Source of the DNA: Pilibacter termitis
GTDB taxonomy: Bacteria; Bacillota; Bacilli; Lactobacillales; Streptococcaceae
DNA: 64,000 bases
NCBI RefSeq assembly: GCF_900167335.1
Contig: NZ_FUXI01000007.1
Span: 45,496 to 109,495, forward strand
Reading direction: 5' to 3'
Part shown: positions 7,669 through 17,667 of the stretch, piece after piece
How the letters are laid out: every line of letters begins with the position of its first letter
How positions within the stretch are numbered: position 1 is the first letter of the stretch
Made by a program: the position numbers and the translations under genes
The notes under the pieces: generated by a model
The model's input: only the letters and a program-made list of their open reading frames with translations
What the model was told of the DNA's origin: nothing
Database searches by the model: none

Positions 7669-8661
7669 ATGGCAAATATTGTAAGTTTTGGAGAAATTCT
7701 TCTTCGTCTTGCAAGCGAAAATCATACACGTTTTGGCAACGACAGCAAATTATCAGCGAACTTTGGCGGAAGCGAGATGAATGTCGGAGTGAGTTTGTCG
7801 CATTTTGGGCATAATGTACGTGTGGCATCTGTTTTGCCAAAAAATAGAATTGGCACAGCAGTAAAGCAGTTTCTTCATTCGCATGAAGTTTCAACAGAGT
7901 TCATTTGTGAGTCTGACGGCAGAATGGGAATTTATTTTGTAGAGGCTGGTGCAGGCAATCGTGGAGGCAATGTCATTTATGACCGTGCTTATTCCGTTTT
8001 TTCACAAATAAAAGAATTTCCATTTGAACTAGCGGCATTATTGAAAGGGTGCGATTTACTTTTTGTCTCAGGAATCACCCCAGCATTGAGCGAAGAATTG
8101 CAAGAGATGACGCTATCTCTTTTGCAAACGGCGAAAAAAATGGGGGTGCGTGTGGCGTATGATAATAATTATCGTGAAAAACTTTGGTCAACTCGTGAAG
8201 CAGCTTTTGAAATGACGCGTAAAATTTTACCGTATGTTGATATTTTATCCGCAGGAATTTTAGATATTCGAGCGATTTTTCAGGATGAATCCATAGAAGA
8301 TTTGGCGACAGGGTATGATTTGTTAACGGAAAAATATCCGAATATCCAAGCTATTTTTTCAACTAATCGTACAACACATTCCACAGAGGATTATGAATTG
8401 CAGGGGAATCTTTATGTAGAAGGCAAGTTGTACCAAACAGAAGTAGAGAAAATCGCCAATGCTATTGATCGAATTGGTGGCGGAGATGCTTATGCGGCAG
8501 GGATTTTACATGGTTTGATAAATGGCATGGAAAATCAAGAAACCGTCTCATTTGGTGTGGCGGCAACGGTATTAAAACATACGGTTTATGGCGATGTGAA
8601 CCTCTTTTCAGAAGAAGAAGTGCTTGCGTTTATGAGAGGTGGCAAAGGAATTAAAAGGTAA
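7669..8661 (+). CDS. kdgK: PfkB-family sugar kinase, probably 2-keto-3-deoxygluconate kinase
   Basis: This 330-aa ribokinase-family enzyme has N-terminal FGGSEMNVGVSLSHFG (substrate-binding glycine pair) and C-terminal DRIGGGDAYAAGILHG, containing the catalytic Asp and anion hole (GGGDA instead of the commoner GAGDA). Its position right after KDPG aldolase makes 2-keto-3-deoxygluconate the best substrate guess. Family membership is certain; the substrate is inferred. Start ATG 7669 has AAGGAGG at 7656-7662; a longer frame from 7537 overlaps eda and is unlikely. A hairpin with T run follows. Confidence 0.85.
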   Translation: MANIVSFGEILLRLASENHTRFGNDSKLSANFGGSEMNVGVSLSHFGHNVRVASVLPKNRIGTAVKQFLHSHEVSTEFICESDGRMGIYFVEAGAGNRGGNVIYDRAYSVFSQIKEFPFELAALLKGCDLLFVSGITPALSEELQEMTLSLLQTAKKMGVRVAYDNNYREKLWSTREAAFEMTRKILPYVDILSAGILDIRAIFQDESIEDLATGYDLLTEKYPNIQAIFSTNRTTHSTEDYELQGNLYVEGKLYQTEVEKIANAIDRIGGGDAYAAGILHGLINGMENQETVSFGVAATVLKHTVYGDVNLFSEEEVLAFMRGGKGIKR

Positions 8662-8670
8662 GGCATACAA

Positions 8671-8701
8671 GGTGTGGCGAAATGCTGTGCCTTGTTTTTT
8701 T
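8671..8701 (+). terminator. Probable terminator after kdgK
   Basis: ACAAGGTGTGG can pair with CTGTGCCTTGT (11 bp, several G-U pairs), followed by seven T. Confidence 0.65.
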
Positions 8702-8821
8702 AGGTTAATTTAAAGATGAAGTATTATAAATAATACAAAGTATTTTATCAATGTAAAAATACGAAAATGAAAATTTATTTTTTCTTGATAAATATGATTT
8801 TAAAAAACGAAAAATTCGATG

Positions 8822-8827
8822 TATAAT
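8822..8827 (+). promoter_or_regulatory. Candidate -10 box of the giant surface protein gene
   Basis: TATAAT is consensus, but no good -35 is seen 16-18 bp upstream in this very AT-rich stretch. Start of transcription near 8834 would give a leader of about 165 nt that includes a degenerate A-repeat. Confidence 0.4.
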
Positions 8828-8902
8828 TAAAGTAGGATTAATAAAATAAGAGAAGTTTGCCTTTTTCTAAAATCCCCCTAGGTTATTACTACATAGATTC
8901 AA

Positions 8903-8977
8903 AAAATGCTAAGAGGGGTGTTCGGGAGTTGCCGTTGCGAACCGTTGCCCAACTCCTGCACTTCGTAGCTAGCCAAA
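8903..8977 (+). repeat. A-repeat remnant (internally deleted) before the surface protein gene
   Basis: AGGGGTGTTCGGGAGTTG...CAACTCCTGCACTTCGTAGCTAGCCAAAG keeps the outer stem and the 3' signature, but has lost the two inner stems. As in intact copies, its end runs directly into the ribosome site GGAGGGG of the next gene. Confidence 0.8.
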
Positions 8978-9000
8978 GAAAAGCGAAGGAGGGGAATAAG

Positions 9001-12000
9001 ATGACGAAGAACACGAAGAGGTTAAGAAAAGCGTCCTCGCTTGCGATTGCGACAGGTTATTTGGCATTTTCTGTTGTGCAACCGGTCAAAATTGTGGCAG
9101 ATGAGATAATCAAAGTGCAAAGTGCTGGGCGACAGACGAGAGCAGGTACAACGTTTGATGACTATGAAATTTCTAGGCAAGCGTATGAAGAAAAAAGAGC
9201 GATTTATGCAGAAAAATTGGCGGATTATTTATCTAAGCAGGCTGATTTAGACGATAAAAGGGCGAGTGCGGATCTTGCGGCAAAAGCATTGGCTCAATTA
9301 AAGCCTGAGTATGAGGCTGAAGTGAATGATTATTTGCAGGCAAAAGCAATATATGAAAACGCACTTGCTCAATACGAAACAAATCAAACTGCAAATAAAG
9401 AAATTATCAGCCAATATGTTTCAGCTCAAAGTGAATATGTATTGAAAAAGAAAGACTATGATGATATTGTAAATGAATTTGTAAACAAAACGAAAGAGCA
9501 AAGCCAAAATTTGGATGCGTTTCATCAAGCGAAAACGAGTTTGGAAGATTTGGCAACAGAATTTCAAACGGCAAAAGATGTGTATGAAACGGCAAAGAGC
9601 GAGTATGATACCAAATTGGCAAATATGCTTGAGATGAGAAATGCTTACTTAGCGTTGCAAGAAGAATATTTGGCAGAAGTGGCGAAGACGACTCAAGTGA
9701 CCTTGGTTTGTGAGGAAGCACTTGAAAAATATCAAGCGATTTTGACGAAATATGACCAAGAACGTGTAGAATTTCAAGCGAAGAAAGAGGCATACGAAGA
9801 AGTTAAAGAAACATTTGCCCAAGCAACAGCAGAGTTTAACGAGAAAAAACAAGAGTATGAAACATTGCTTGCTCAATATAAAACGAAACTAGCGAGCTAT
9901 GAAGAAAATAATCAAAAATATGAGCAAATCAAAGCACAATATGAATCTGTTCTTGCCGAATATAATGAAATAAAAAGTCATTATGATGAAAAATGTGCAG
10001 CATTTAACGAGAAAAAAGCGGCATATCTTCAAACAGAGAGCAACTATAATGAAATTGTCGCACAACTTGAGCGTTTGCACGAAGAATTGCAACAAGAGGT
10101 TGAGCGTTATACTGTGAAAAAAGTAGCTTATGAAAAAATGCAGGTTGCGTACAATCAAGAGTTTCGTGCTTATCAGTCATATGTTGCGAACTACAAAGAC
10201 GAAAAAGCGATTTATGATGAAAAGCTGGCTAATTTTGCTCCGATAGAGAAATCCTACAACGAGGCACTTGCAGCTTATAATAAAGTCAAAGAGCAATTTG
10301 AGGCTGGAAGTGAACCTTATCAAGAAGCGTTGGAAGAATACAATCGAGTCAAAGAACAATACGACAATGCAAAAAGTGAAGTAGATGTCTTGACGGCTGA
10401 ATTTGAGCGATTGAGCGAGGAATATCGTGAAAAAACAGAGCAAATGGAGCAAGTTCACGCAGATTACGAAAAAACGCACAATGAATACCTTGAGACAAAA
10501 GCAGTCTATGAAGAAACCGAGCAATCGTTGATTGAAACCAAGAAGAAAATGGAAGAAACAAGAGCATTATTTTCACAAGCGAAAACGGAGTACCAAATGC
10601 TTGAAGAAGAATATCAACTCGTATTTTCCGATTATCAAACGATAGAACGTGATTTCAAAGAATTAGAAGGAGTCTTTCATCTTAGTCAAGAGCAAAAAGC
10701 AGAGTTTGACAAATTGTCCTTGCTTTATCAAGAAACCGAGGGAAATTATAAAGATTTGAAGACGACTTATGTCAATGATGTTTTGGTAAAATATGAGCAA
10801 GCGAAAACTTCTTATGATGAGGCGGTAGCAGAATTTACGGTAACGCAAGTAAGTTATGAAGAATGTTATGCAAGATATTTGGCGATTAAAGCTGATTTGG
10901 ATCATTTGGCAGTAGATAGTGAAAAAAATAAGGAACGCTATCAAACGCTTGAGGCTAAATACAACCAAACGAAAGCTGAGTTAGATGAATTTGCCAAGGA
11001 AACGAGTGGTTTACAAACGCAATACATGGCAATCGTCGAAAAATACAATCTTGCGAATTTACAATATACGCAAGTGGTTGCGTTAAAAGATGCGTACAAT
11101 CAGCAAGTGGCGGATTTGAAAGTGGAATATGATGCGATTGGTGAGGAGTATTTGCAGATTTTGACGAATTTCATCACTCTTGAGACAAAGTACCTTGACG
11201 CTGTTATAGCAGTTGTCGATGACGGAACCCAGCACGATGTTCTTGAGGAAGAATATCGCTTGCTCAAAAACGAATATGATGAAATAGAGGCAAAATATGA
11301 AAATACCCACCAAGCATACGTTGAGGCACAAGAAGCATATGAGGTGGCTCAAACGGCATATGATGTGGCGAATGCAAGCTATACCGAAGTAGCCGAGAGC
11401 TACCCAGAAATCACCGAGCTTTATTCTCAAGTAGAGGGAATGTATCACCAAGCAGTTGATGAGTATGAAACTGTTTATCCTGACTATATTTATGCGATTT
11501 TTGCTTATGGTGCAGCGTTGGCTGATTTGGAAGGTTTAGACTATCAAATGACAGAGTTTAAGAAATTTTTGACAACATTTCCAATAGATAATGTCGAAAG
11601 CTCAGATTATGCGACCACTCTTTCTGCATGGGAAAGTGATTTGGGCAATTGGGAGACGACTTTGACGACTACGACTGCCCAGTTAGAAACGGATTTTCAA
11701 GAGTATGAGGAAAAAGCTGAGGAGTATTATGCAACTGGTTTTGTGGTGGACCCGACAGGTTTGCCGGTAATCAATACGAATGGATTTAATGCAAATGACG
11801 TAGTAGCACAGGCGAGAAGTTCTGCTGGGGCAATTACGACACTTGTTGATTCTTACAAAGAGTATTATGCACAATACAATGATTTACTTGAAAAATGGGC
11901 GATTTATAATAGTGCGTATCTTTCTAAAAAAGAAGATTATAAGAGAAATGCTGCGATTGTGAATGCTTTAAATGACGCAAACTTTGACGGTTGCCCAGAT

Positions 12001-13254
12001 CACCCTGAGTTGATTGGCTACACGTTAGCCGATTTGCAAAATTTGTCAGGCACAGAAGAATTAGAAAAATTAATTGAGGCGTACAAACAAGCGGCTATAC
12101 CAGCAGCTCAAAAAGTAACGGAAATCGCTCAATTTCTTTTGCCTTATGCTCAGGGTTGGAAACAAGAAAAAGAAGCGTTTAAGGACGAATTGAAAACATT
12201 TGAAGAAAAAACAGGGGTGACAACGGATAATCTAGGCAATCCGTTAACGTTGAGGAATGGTGGAATTGACCAATCTATCGGTATTTTGGAAAATGTAGAG
12301 CAAACTTCTTCTTCAATTGTCAGTCGCAATATTTCTGGTTTGGAAAGTTATTTGGAAGGGGTGGATGAAAAATCTAGTTTGCTTGAGTTGTTTGAGAATA
12401 ACAATTCGACTGGACTTCAAGGCATTTACAATGCACAAGCGAAACCGAGCATAAATGCACCAAAGGCGATTACGCAAAAAATCGAAGTTACTTACAAACT
12501 ACCGGAACTCAAGGAAATTTCTCATCCAAAAGATGTTGACTTCCAACCTCCGATTAAGCCGATAAGCGTGAAAGGACCAACACCACCGCAACCGGTGAGT
12601 GATGTGAGTATGGTTGACATTGTTCCACTACCAGCGGAACAATTGCCAATCGTGTTAAATGTGGAAATGCCAGAACTTCCAGAGTTTGATGATACAAAAG
12701 TTGATGTTTCATGGTCTGCGAGTTTGCCGAAAGAAGTTACAGGTGTTGCGGATATTACGTTGTCAAAAGAACCACCAACGGATACACCAAACGCTATTTC
12801 GCCTGTTGCACCAGAAGTGATTTTACCATTGCTAAGTTTGCCAGACTTGGCAGAAGTAATACCACCGTTACCTGAGCATGATGACATTTGGATAGAAGAG
12901 ATTACACCTCCGATTATGCCAGAAGACCAGCTCTACTCACTTGCCATTCAACTCCCAATCATAGATGATGTAGCTGATGTAACGTATGTAGCAGATGAGG
13001 CGGAAATGCCAGAAAATGTAACGATTACTCCGCCGACACCGCCGAAAGAATCGCCAAGCGTTCCACCGGGAACTCCACCGAGTGTTCCACCAAACACGCC
13101 TCCTGAAAAAGAGCCGAAACGAGTGGAGCACAAGACGAAACATTCTATGCCAAAAACAAGCGAAAAAAGTGGTATGAGCTTGTCTGTTATTGGTGGTGTG
13201 ATGATTGCGATGATAAGTGTAATCAAACGTAGAATGAAAAAACACAACTCTTAG
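9001..13254 (+). CDS. Giant Tyr-heptad coiled-coil surface protein with variant sorting signal
   Basis: This 1417-aa protein begins with a basic-hydrophobic signal peptide (about 1-33, likely cut after IVA in KIVADEI). From about 50 to 900 it is almost wholly alpha-helical coil with Tyr or Phe every seventh residue for long runs (YEISRQAYEEKRAIYAEKLA). About 900-1150 is a mixed region. About 1155-1370 is Pro-rich, ending in PSVPPGTPPSVPPNTPPEKEP. The C-terminus reads MPKTSEKSG, hydrophobic segment, RRMKK: a sortase-type signal in which LPXTG has become MPKTS. Coil, Pro-rich stalk and anchor recall streptococcal antigen I/II and M-type proteins, but I do not recognise the binding domain. Cys residues occur in the coil (VCEEAL, EKCAAF, EECYARY), unusual for such proteins. 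ATG 9001 has GGAGGGG. It is monocistronic with a strong terminator. Confidence 0.85.
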   Translation: MTKNTKRLRKASSLAIATGYLAFSVVQPVKIVADEIIKVQSAGRQTRAGTTFDDYEISRQAYEEKRAIYAEKLADYLSKQADLDDKRASADLAAKALAQLKPEYEAEVNDYLQAKAIYENALAQYETNQTANKEIISQYVSAQSEYVLKKKDYDDIVNEFVNKTKEQSQNLDAFHQAKTSLEDLATEFQTAKDVYETAKSEYDTKLANMLEMRNAYLALQEEYLAEVAKTTQVTLVCEEALEKYQAILTKYDQERVEFQAKKEAYEEVKETFAQATAEFNEKKQEYETLLAQYKTKLASYEENNQKYEQIKAQYESVLAEYNEIKSHYDEKCAAFNEKKAAYLQTESNYNEIVAQLERLHEELQQEVERYTVKKVAYEKMQVAYNQEFRAYQSYVANYKDEKAIYDEKLANFAPIEKSYNEALAAYNKVKEQFEAGSEPYQEALEEYNRVKEQYDNAKSEVDVLTAEFERLSEEYREKTEQMEQVHADYEKTHNEYLETKAVYEETEQSLIETKKKMEETRALFSQAKTEYQMLEEEYQLVFSDYQTIERDFKELEGVFHLSQEQKAEFDKLSLLYQETEGNYKDLKTTYVNDVLVKYEQAKTSYDEAVAEFTVTQVSYEECYARYLAIKADLDHLAVDSEKNKERYQTLEAKYNQTKAELDEFAKETSGLQTQYMAIVEKYNLANLQYTQVVALKDAYNQQVADLKVEYDAIGEEYLQILTNFITLETKYLDAVIAVVDDGTQHDVLEEEYRLLKNEYDEIEAKYENTHQAYVEAQEAYEVAQTAYDVANASYTEVAESYPEITELYSQVEGMYHQAVDEYETVYPDYIYAIFAYGAALADLEGLDYQMTEFKKFLTTFPIDNVESSDYATTLSAWESDLGNWETTLTTTTAQLETDFQEYEEKAEEYYATGFVVDPTGLPVINTNGFNANDVVAQARSSAGAITTLVDSYKEYYAQYNDLLEKWAIYNSAYLSKKEDYKRNAAIVNALNDANFDGCPDHPELIGYTLADLQNLSGTEELEKLIEAYKQAAIPAAQKVTEIAQFLLPYAQGWKQEKEAFKDELKTFEEKTGVTTDNLGNPLTLRNGGIDQSIGILENVEQTSSSIVSRNISGLESYLEGVDEKSSLLELFENNNSTGLQGIYNAQAKPSINAPKAITQKIEVTYKLPELKEISHPKDVDFQPPIKPISVKGPTPPQPVSDVSMVDIVPLPAEQLPIVLNVEMPELPEFDDTKVDVSWSASLPKEVTGVADITLSKEPPTDTPNAISPVAPEVILPLLSLPDLAEVIPPLPEHDDIWIEEITPPIMPEDQLYSLAIQLPIIDDVADVTYVADEAEMPENVTITPPTPPKESPSVPPGTPPSVPPNTPPEKEPKRVEHKTKHSMPKTSEKSGMSLSVIGGVMIAMISVIKRRMKKHNS

Positions 13255-13259
13255 ATTTT

Positions 13260-13291
13260 AATCGAGCCAGAATTTTTGGCTCGATTTTTTT
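13260..13291 (+). terminator. Rho-independent terminator of the surface protein gene
   Basis: ATCGAGCCA and TGGCTCGAT form a perfect stem followed by seven T. Confidence 0.92.
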
Positions 13292-13502
13292 AGAACACCC
13301 TTAAGGGGACGTTCAAAATATTCCCCAAGAGAGCGAAAAAACGGTACAATATAGAAAAAGTAATGCTTAGATTATAGAGTTGACCCCGTATGAAAAGACT
13401 TTGAGCGAACGTATTTCGCTAATGCCCCGCTTGGACGGAGCGAAGCGTAGTTCAAGTTTCGAGCAATTTCGCATAAATTGTGTAGAAAGGGAATGGAAAA
13501 TA

Positions 13503-14258
13503 ATGGAACAAGAAAAACTATACGGCGGAGTCGTTATCAAGGTGATTGCAATTTTGGATTTTTTGCGAGATAGCACTATTCCTCCGACATCAACAGAAAT
13601 CGCTAAAGAAATCAAGGTGACTAAAGGGACTGCCTCAAAAATTATGAACACCATGACGCAATTAAGACTTGCTACGAAAGACAATGCAACGCAAGGCTAT
13701 ACGATAGGTGTGCGTTTAATTGGCTATGGTGAAAAAGCGATTGAGAGCTTTAGTTTTGAAAAAGAATTACATTCATCTATTGAAAAAATTCACGACGAAA
13801 TTGGTGAAACTATTCACGTTGGAGTGGAACAAAGTGGCGAGATTGTCTATATTTTAAAGCGAGAAGCCAAAGATGCTGTAACGCTGAAAAGTCGTGTAGG
13901 CGATAAATTAAGGATGTACGCAAGTGCGATGGGAAAAGCGATTTTAGCAGAAAAGACGAAACGAAGTGTACAGCAATATTTTAGAGAAACTGCCATTGAG
14001 CAATTAACACCACATACGATAACAGAAGAATCTGCGTTTTTAGAGGAATTGGCAGAAATACGAAGAAGTGGTGTCTCTTTTGATCGTGAAGAAAATGAGC
14101 AAGGTATTTTTTGCATTGGCGTTTCTTTGACGAGGCGGGGGCATATTTACGGTGCGGTCAGTGTAAGCGTGCCAACGTATCGGTTAGACGAAGAAAAAAA
14201 AGAGCGGATTGTGACCGTCTTACTAGAAATGAAAAAAGAAGTACAAGAAAAACTTTAG
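13503..14258 (+). CDS. IclR family transcriptional regulator
   Basis: This 251-aa regulator has the family length. Its N-terminal winged helix-turn-helix covers about 8-65 (TSTEIAKEIKVTKGTASKIMNTMTQL) and the C-terminal effector domain about 85-250 (IHVGVEQSGEIVYILKRE, YASAMGKAILAE, GVSFDREENEQGIFCIGVSL). IclR proteins include KdgR regulators of KDG and uronate catabolism; eda and kdgK lie 5 kb upstream, so that role is possible but not shown. ATG 13503 is placed behind AAGGGA with 10 nt spacing and gives the canonical N-terminus. A longer frame from 13380 has no ribosome site. A-repeats fill the gap to nifZ. Confidence 0.88.
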   Translation: MEQEKLYGGVVIKVIAILDFLRDSTIPPTSTEIAKEIKVTKGTASKIMNTMTQLRLATKDNATQGYTIGVRLIGYGEKAIESFSFEKELHSSIEKIHDEIGETIHVGVEQSGEIVYILKREAKDAVTLKSRVGDKLRMYASAMGKAILAEKTKRSVQQYFRETAIEQLTPHTITEESAFLEELAEIRRSGVSFDREENEQGIFCIGVSLTRRGHIYGAVSVSVPTYRLDEEKKERIVTVLLEMKKEVQEKL

Positions 14259-14266
14259 AACAAAAA

Positions 14267-14692
14267 GAAAAGCGAAGAAGTGCGTTTTGAAGTCTGTGGC
14301 AGTGAGCTACGTCGTTTATTCACTTGAAACTTTAGTTTCAAGCGACGTTGCGAACAGCCACCAGACTTCAGCACTTCGTAGCTAGACAAAGAAAAGCGAT
14401 CGGTGCGGTTAGGGGATTGTCGCAGTGAGCAATGCCATTTACTTGCCTGAAGCAGAGCTTCAGGTGGTATTGTGAACAGCGACCAAGCCCCTGCCCCTCG
14501 TAGCTAGACACAGAAAAGCGAAGAAGTGCGTTTTGAAGTCTGTGGCAGTGAGCTACGTCGTTTATTTACTACTACACTTCGTTTCGCATACAGTCTTTCT
14601 AAGAATCAAAGATTCTTGAAAGACTAGCATTGAAACGAAGTTTCAATTGACGTTGCGAACAGCCACCAGACTTCAGCATTTCGTGTTAGATA
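14267..14692 (+). repeat. A-repeat cluster 3: three copies, last is the long form
   Basis: Copies at 14267-14390, 14391-14512 and 14513-14692 (long). Inner loops: CTTGAAAC/GTTTCAAG, CCTGAAGC/GCTTCAGG, TTGAAAC/GTTTCAA. Copy 1 begins 8 nt after the iclR stop. Copy 3 ends 1 nt before the AAGGAGA ribosome site of nifZ; its 3' end has diverged (TCGTGTTAGATA instead of TCGTAGCTAGACA). Confidence 0.95.
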
Positions 14693-14703
14693 AGGAGAAA
14701 TTC

Positions 14704-15849
14704 ATGATTTATTTTGACAATGCAGCAACGACTATTCCATTTCCAGAAGTGTTAGACACGTACATGAAAACAAGTCAGCGAATTATTGGGAACCCTTCTA
14801 GTTTGCATAGTTTGGGGGAGGAGGCACGTCGTTTGCTAGTACGAGCTAGAGGGCAAGTTGCCGATATTTTAGGTGTAAAAGGTGAGGAGATTTTCTTCAC
14901 TTCGGGAGGGACAGAAAGTGACAATTGGGCGTTAAAAGGTAGTGCGATTGCCAAGAAAAATTTCGGGAGACACATCATCATTTCAGCGATTGAACACCCT
15001 GCAGTTTATGAAACAGCCAACCAGCTGGAACTTCTTGGTTTTGAAATTAGTCGTGTAGGTGTAGATAATCGTGGAATGGTAAAACTAGACGAGCTTTCTT
15101 CGCTTATTCGCAAGGATACTATTTTAGTTTCGATTATGGCAGTGAATAATGAAATTGGCAGTATTCAGCCAATTTCGGCGATTGGCGAGTTGTTAGAACA
15201 TTACCCCAACATTCATTTTCATGTGGATGCAGTTCAAGCAGTTGGAAAAATTCCAACGGAGAAGTATTTACATCCACGAGTGGATTTTGCGAGTTTTTCG
15301 GCACATAAATTTCACGGAGTGCGTGGTGTAGGATTTCTTTATGCAAAAAAAGGCAAAGATCTTGCACCACTTTTGACAGGTGGCGGACAAGAGAGTAATA
15401 GGCGTTCCACAACGGAAAACGTGGCAGGTATTGTATCTAGTGCGAAAGCATTGCGGTTATATATGGAAAAAGTAAAGGCGAAAGAAAATCATTTACAGGC
15501 ACTTCAAAAATATTTGCTCGAATCACTGAAAACCTATGAAAACGTGACATTGTTTACAGAGTGCGATGAAGATTTTTCACCACATATTGTCACATTTGGT
15601 CTAAGAGGAGTACGAGGAGAAGTGTTGGTTCATGCGTTTGAGGAAAAGCAAATTTATATTTCGACTACAAGTGCTTGTAGCAGTCGAAAAAAATATCCTG
15701 CAAGTACGCTAAAAGCAATGAACGTGCCAACAAACCTCTCTGAAACAGCTGTGCGTGTATCGCTTGATGAGAGCAATACTATGGCAGAAGTGGAACAGTT
15801 TTTGATTGTATTTCGTCTTTTGAGTGAGAAGTTTGCGAAAATATCTTAG
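14704..15849 (+). CDS. nifZ: Cysteine desulfurase partnering ThiI
   Basis: This 381-aa class V aminotransferase-fold, PLP-dependent enzyme takes sulfur from cysteine. It begins MIYFDNAATT, has the PLP Lys in SFSAHKFHGVRG (about 203) and the persulfide Cys in TTSACSSRKK (about 325). In Firmicutes a dedicated desulfurase (NifZ/YrvO group) sits next to thiI and donates sulfur for 4-thiouridine in tRNA and for thiamine; thiI follows here. Start ATG 14704 is set by AAGGAGA at 14693-14699; an upstream in-frame TTG at 14647 lies inside an A-repeat and is rejected. Confidence 0.9.
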   Translation: MIYFDNAATTIPFPEVLDTYMKTSQRIIGNPSSLHSLGEEARRLLVRARGQVADILGVKGEEIFFTSGGTESDNWALKGSAIAKKNFGRHIIISAIEHPAVYETANQLELLGFEISRVGVDNRGMVKLDELSSLIRKDTILVSIMAVNNEIGSIQPISAIGELLEHYPNIHFHVDAVQAVGKIPTEKYLHPRVDFASFSAHKFHGVRGVGFLYAKKGKDLAPLLTGGGQESNRRSTTENVAGIVSSAKALRLYMEKVKAKENHLQALQKYLLESLKTYENVTLFTECDEDFSPHIVTFGLRGVRGEVLVHAFEEKQIYISTTSACSSRKKYPASTLKAMNVPTNLSETAVRVSLDESNTMAEVEQFLIVFRLLSEKFAKIS

Positions 15850-15859
15850 AGTTTGATAC

Positions 15860-16061
15860 AAAAGCGAAAAGAGGTTAGGACAAAACTAGTAAATCAGGCT
15901 AGATTTTAAATGTTGCCACAACTAAGAGAAACTCTAAAAACTAGATAGTTTTTAGGATTCGGTTTGAGTAGTTTGGCTTTTACCTAGCTACGAGTAGCAG
16001 GAAGCTAGTCATTGTTCTCAATGGCAAGGTTCACTACAACAAACGCCTCTTTTTCGCTTTT
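15860..16061. repeat. About 200-bp inverted-repeat element between nifZ and thiI
   Basis: AAAAGCGAAAAGAGG (15860-15874) pairs with CCTCTTTTTCGCTTTT (16046-16061) with one bulge. Inside lie a B-like core (CTCTAAAAACT-agat-AGTTTTTAG, about 15932-15955) and GTTGCCACAAC/GGCAAGG sequences reminiscent of A-repeats. It ends in a T-rich tract and may terminate or attenuate transcription before thiI. It looks like a composite of decayed repeats. Confidence 0.55.
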
Positions 16062-16132
16062 CTTTTTTCTTTGCTTTTAAGATGATATAATAAGAAAGCA
16101 AAAAAATAACAAGAGGGAGTAGTGCAGAGGCT

Positions 16133-17353
16133 ATGAAATACACCGAAATAATGGTTCGCTACGGCGAGCTTTCGACAAAAGGAAAGAATCGCAAGAGGTT
16201 TATTCAGCAGTTGGCGAAAAATATTCGTCTGGCATTGGTGGATTTTCCTAAAATTAAAATTATTGCAGAGCGGGATCGGACGCATTTGTTGCTAAATGGT
16301 GAGGATAGCGATTTGTTGATTCCTGAGTTGAAAAAAGTGTTTGGTATACAAAGTTTTTCGCCAGTTGTGAGAGTGGAGAAAGATTTGGAAGAGATGAAAA
16401 AAATGGCGGTGAGTATTGTCCGTGAGCAATTTTTTGAGGGCATGACGTTTAAAATAACAAGTAAACGTAGTGACCATGACTTTGAACTTGATACAACAGG
16501 GTTAAATCAATTTCTTGGAAGTGCAGTATTTAACAAAGTCGAAGGTATTCAGGCGAAAATGAAGAAACCCGACTTAGATTTACGTGTGGAAGTCCGCATG
16601 GATGCTGTTTATTTTAGTTTTGAAACAATCAAAGGTGCAGGAGGACTTCCTGTTGCAACGAGTGGTCGTGGAATGTTAATGCTCTCTGGTGGAATAGATT
16701 CTCCCGTGGCAGGTTATTTGGCAATGAAACGTGGGGTAGAACTTGAAATGGTGCATTTTGCCTCTCCGCCGTACACTTCAGCAGGAGCATTGCAAAAGGC
16801 AAAAGATTTAACGCAAAAACTCACTGTTTTCGGTGGCAATATCCAGTTTATCGAAGTGCCGTTTACGGAAATTCAAGAGGAAATTAAAGCAAAAGCACCT
16901 GAGGCGTATTTGATGACCATTACACGTCGAATGATGATGAGATTGACCGATAAAATCCGCCAAATGCGTAAGGGATACGTGATTATCAACGGTGAGTCGC
17001 TTGGTCAAGTGGCAAGTCAAACGCTGGAGAGTATGCAGGCAATCAACGATGTGACAACGACACCCGTTATTCGTCCTGTTGTTACAATGGATAAACTTGA
17101 AATTATTGAGCTAAGCCAAAAAATTGATACTTTTGAAATTTCGATTCAACCTTTTGAGGATTGTTGCACGATTTTTTCTCCAGCCAGCCCGAAAACTCGT
17201 CCAAATTTGGAACTTACAAGAGAATATGAGGCACGCCTTGACATTGAGGGCTTGATAGAGAGAGCAATCGCAGGACTAAAAATTTCCGAAATCACCCCAC
17301 TCGGCGAAGTAGGAAACGTGCGACTAGAAGATGAATTTGAGGATTTATTATAA
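16133..17353 (+). CDS. thiI: tRNA 4-thiouridine synthase ThiI
   Basis: This 406-aa enzyme activates U8 of tRNA by adenylation and inserts sulfur; it also supplies sulfur for the thiamine thiazole. It has an N-terminal ferredoxin-like and THUMP region (about 1-165), the PP-loop [10 protein letters not shown] (about 184-193) and the conserved [10 protein letters not shown] block near 340-350. The C-terminal rhodanese domain of E. coli ThiI is absent, as usual in Firmicutes. The sulfur donor gene nifZ is upstream. ATG 16133 follows AGAGG; a TATAAT at 16086-16091 could give it its own promoter. The stop is immediately followed by an A-repeat. Confidence 0.93.
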   Translation: MKYTEIMVRYGELSTKGKNRKRFIQQLAKNIRLALVDFPKIKIIAERDRTHLLLNGEDSDLLIPELKKVFGIQSFSPVVRVEKDLEEMKKMAVSIVREQFFEGMTFKITSKRSDHDFELDTTGLNQFLGSAVFNKVEGIQAKMKKPDLDLRVEVRMDAVYFSFETIKGAGGLPVATSGRGMLMLSGGIDSPVAGYLAMKRGVELEMVHFASPPYTSAGALQKAKDLTQKLTVFGGNIQFIEVPFTEIQEEIKAKAPEAYLMTITRRMMMRLTDKIRQMRKGYVIINGESLGQVASQTLESMQAINDVTTTPVIRPVVTMDKLEIIELSQKIDTFEISIQPFEDCCTIFSPASPKTRPNLELTREYEARLDIEGLIERAIAGLKISEITPLGEVGNVRLEDEFEDLL

Positions 17354-17660
17354 GAAAAGCTACGAGGGGCGTTCTGGAGTTTGTCGCAGTAAGCCATGCC
17401 ATTTACTTGCTTGAAGCAGAGCTTCAAGTGGCATTGCGAACAGCGACCAAAGTCCAGCCCCTCGTAGCTAGACACAGAAAAGCGAAGAAGTGCGTTTTGA
17501 AGTCTGTGGCAGTGAGTCACGTCGTTTATTTACTGCTATACTTCGTTTCGCATACAGTCTTTCTAAGAATCAAAGATTCTTGAAAGACTAGCATTGAAAC
17601 TTTAGTTTCAAGCGACGTTGCGAACAGCCACCAGACTTTAGCACTTCGTAGCTAGACAAA
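17354..17660 (+). repeat. A-repeat cluster 4: two copies, second is the long form
   Basis: Copies at 17354-17476 and 17477-17660 (long). Copy 1 starts directly after the thiI stop and has the full terminal pairing AGCTACGAGGGGC/GCCCCTCGTAGCT. This is one of the few clusters not followed by a + strand gene; the next gene is convergent. Confidence 0.95.
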
Positions 17661-17667
17661 AAAAGTT

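Noticed and set aside
9407..13247. Minus-strand frames inside the giant surface protein gene
   Set aside because: They are shadows of a repetitive coding sequence, without starts or ribosome sites, opposite a clear gene.
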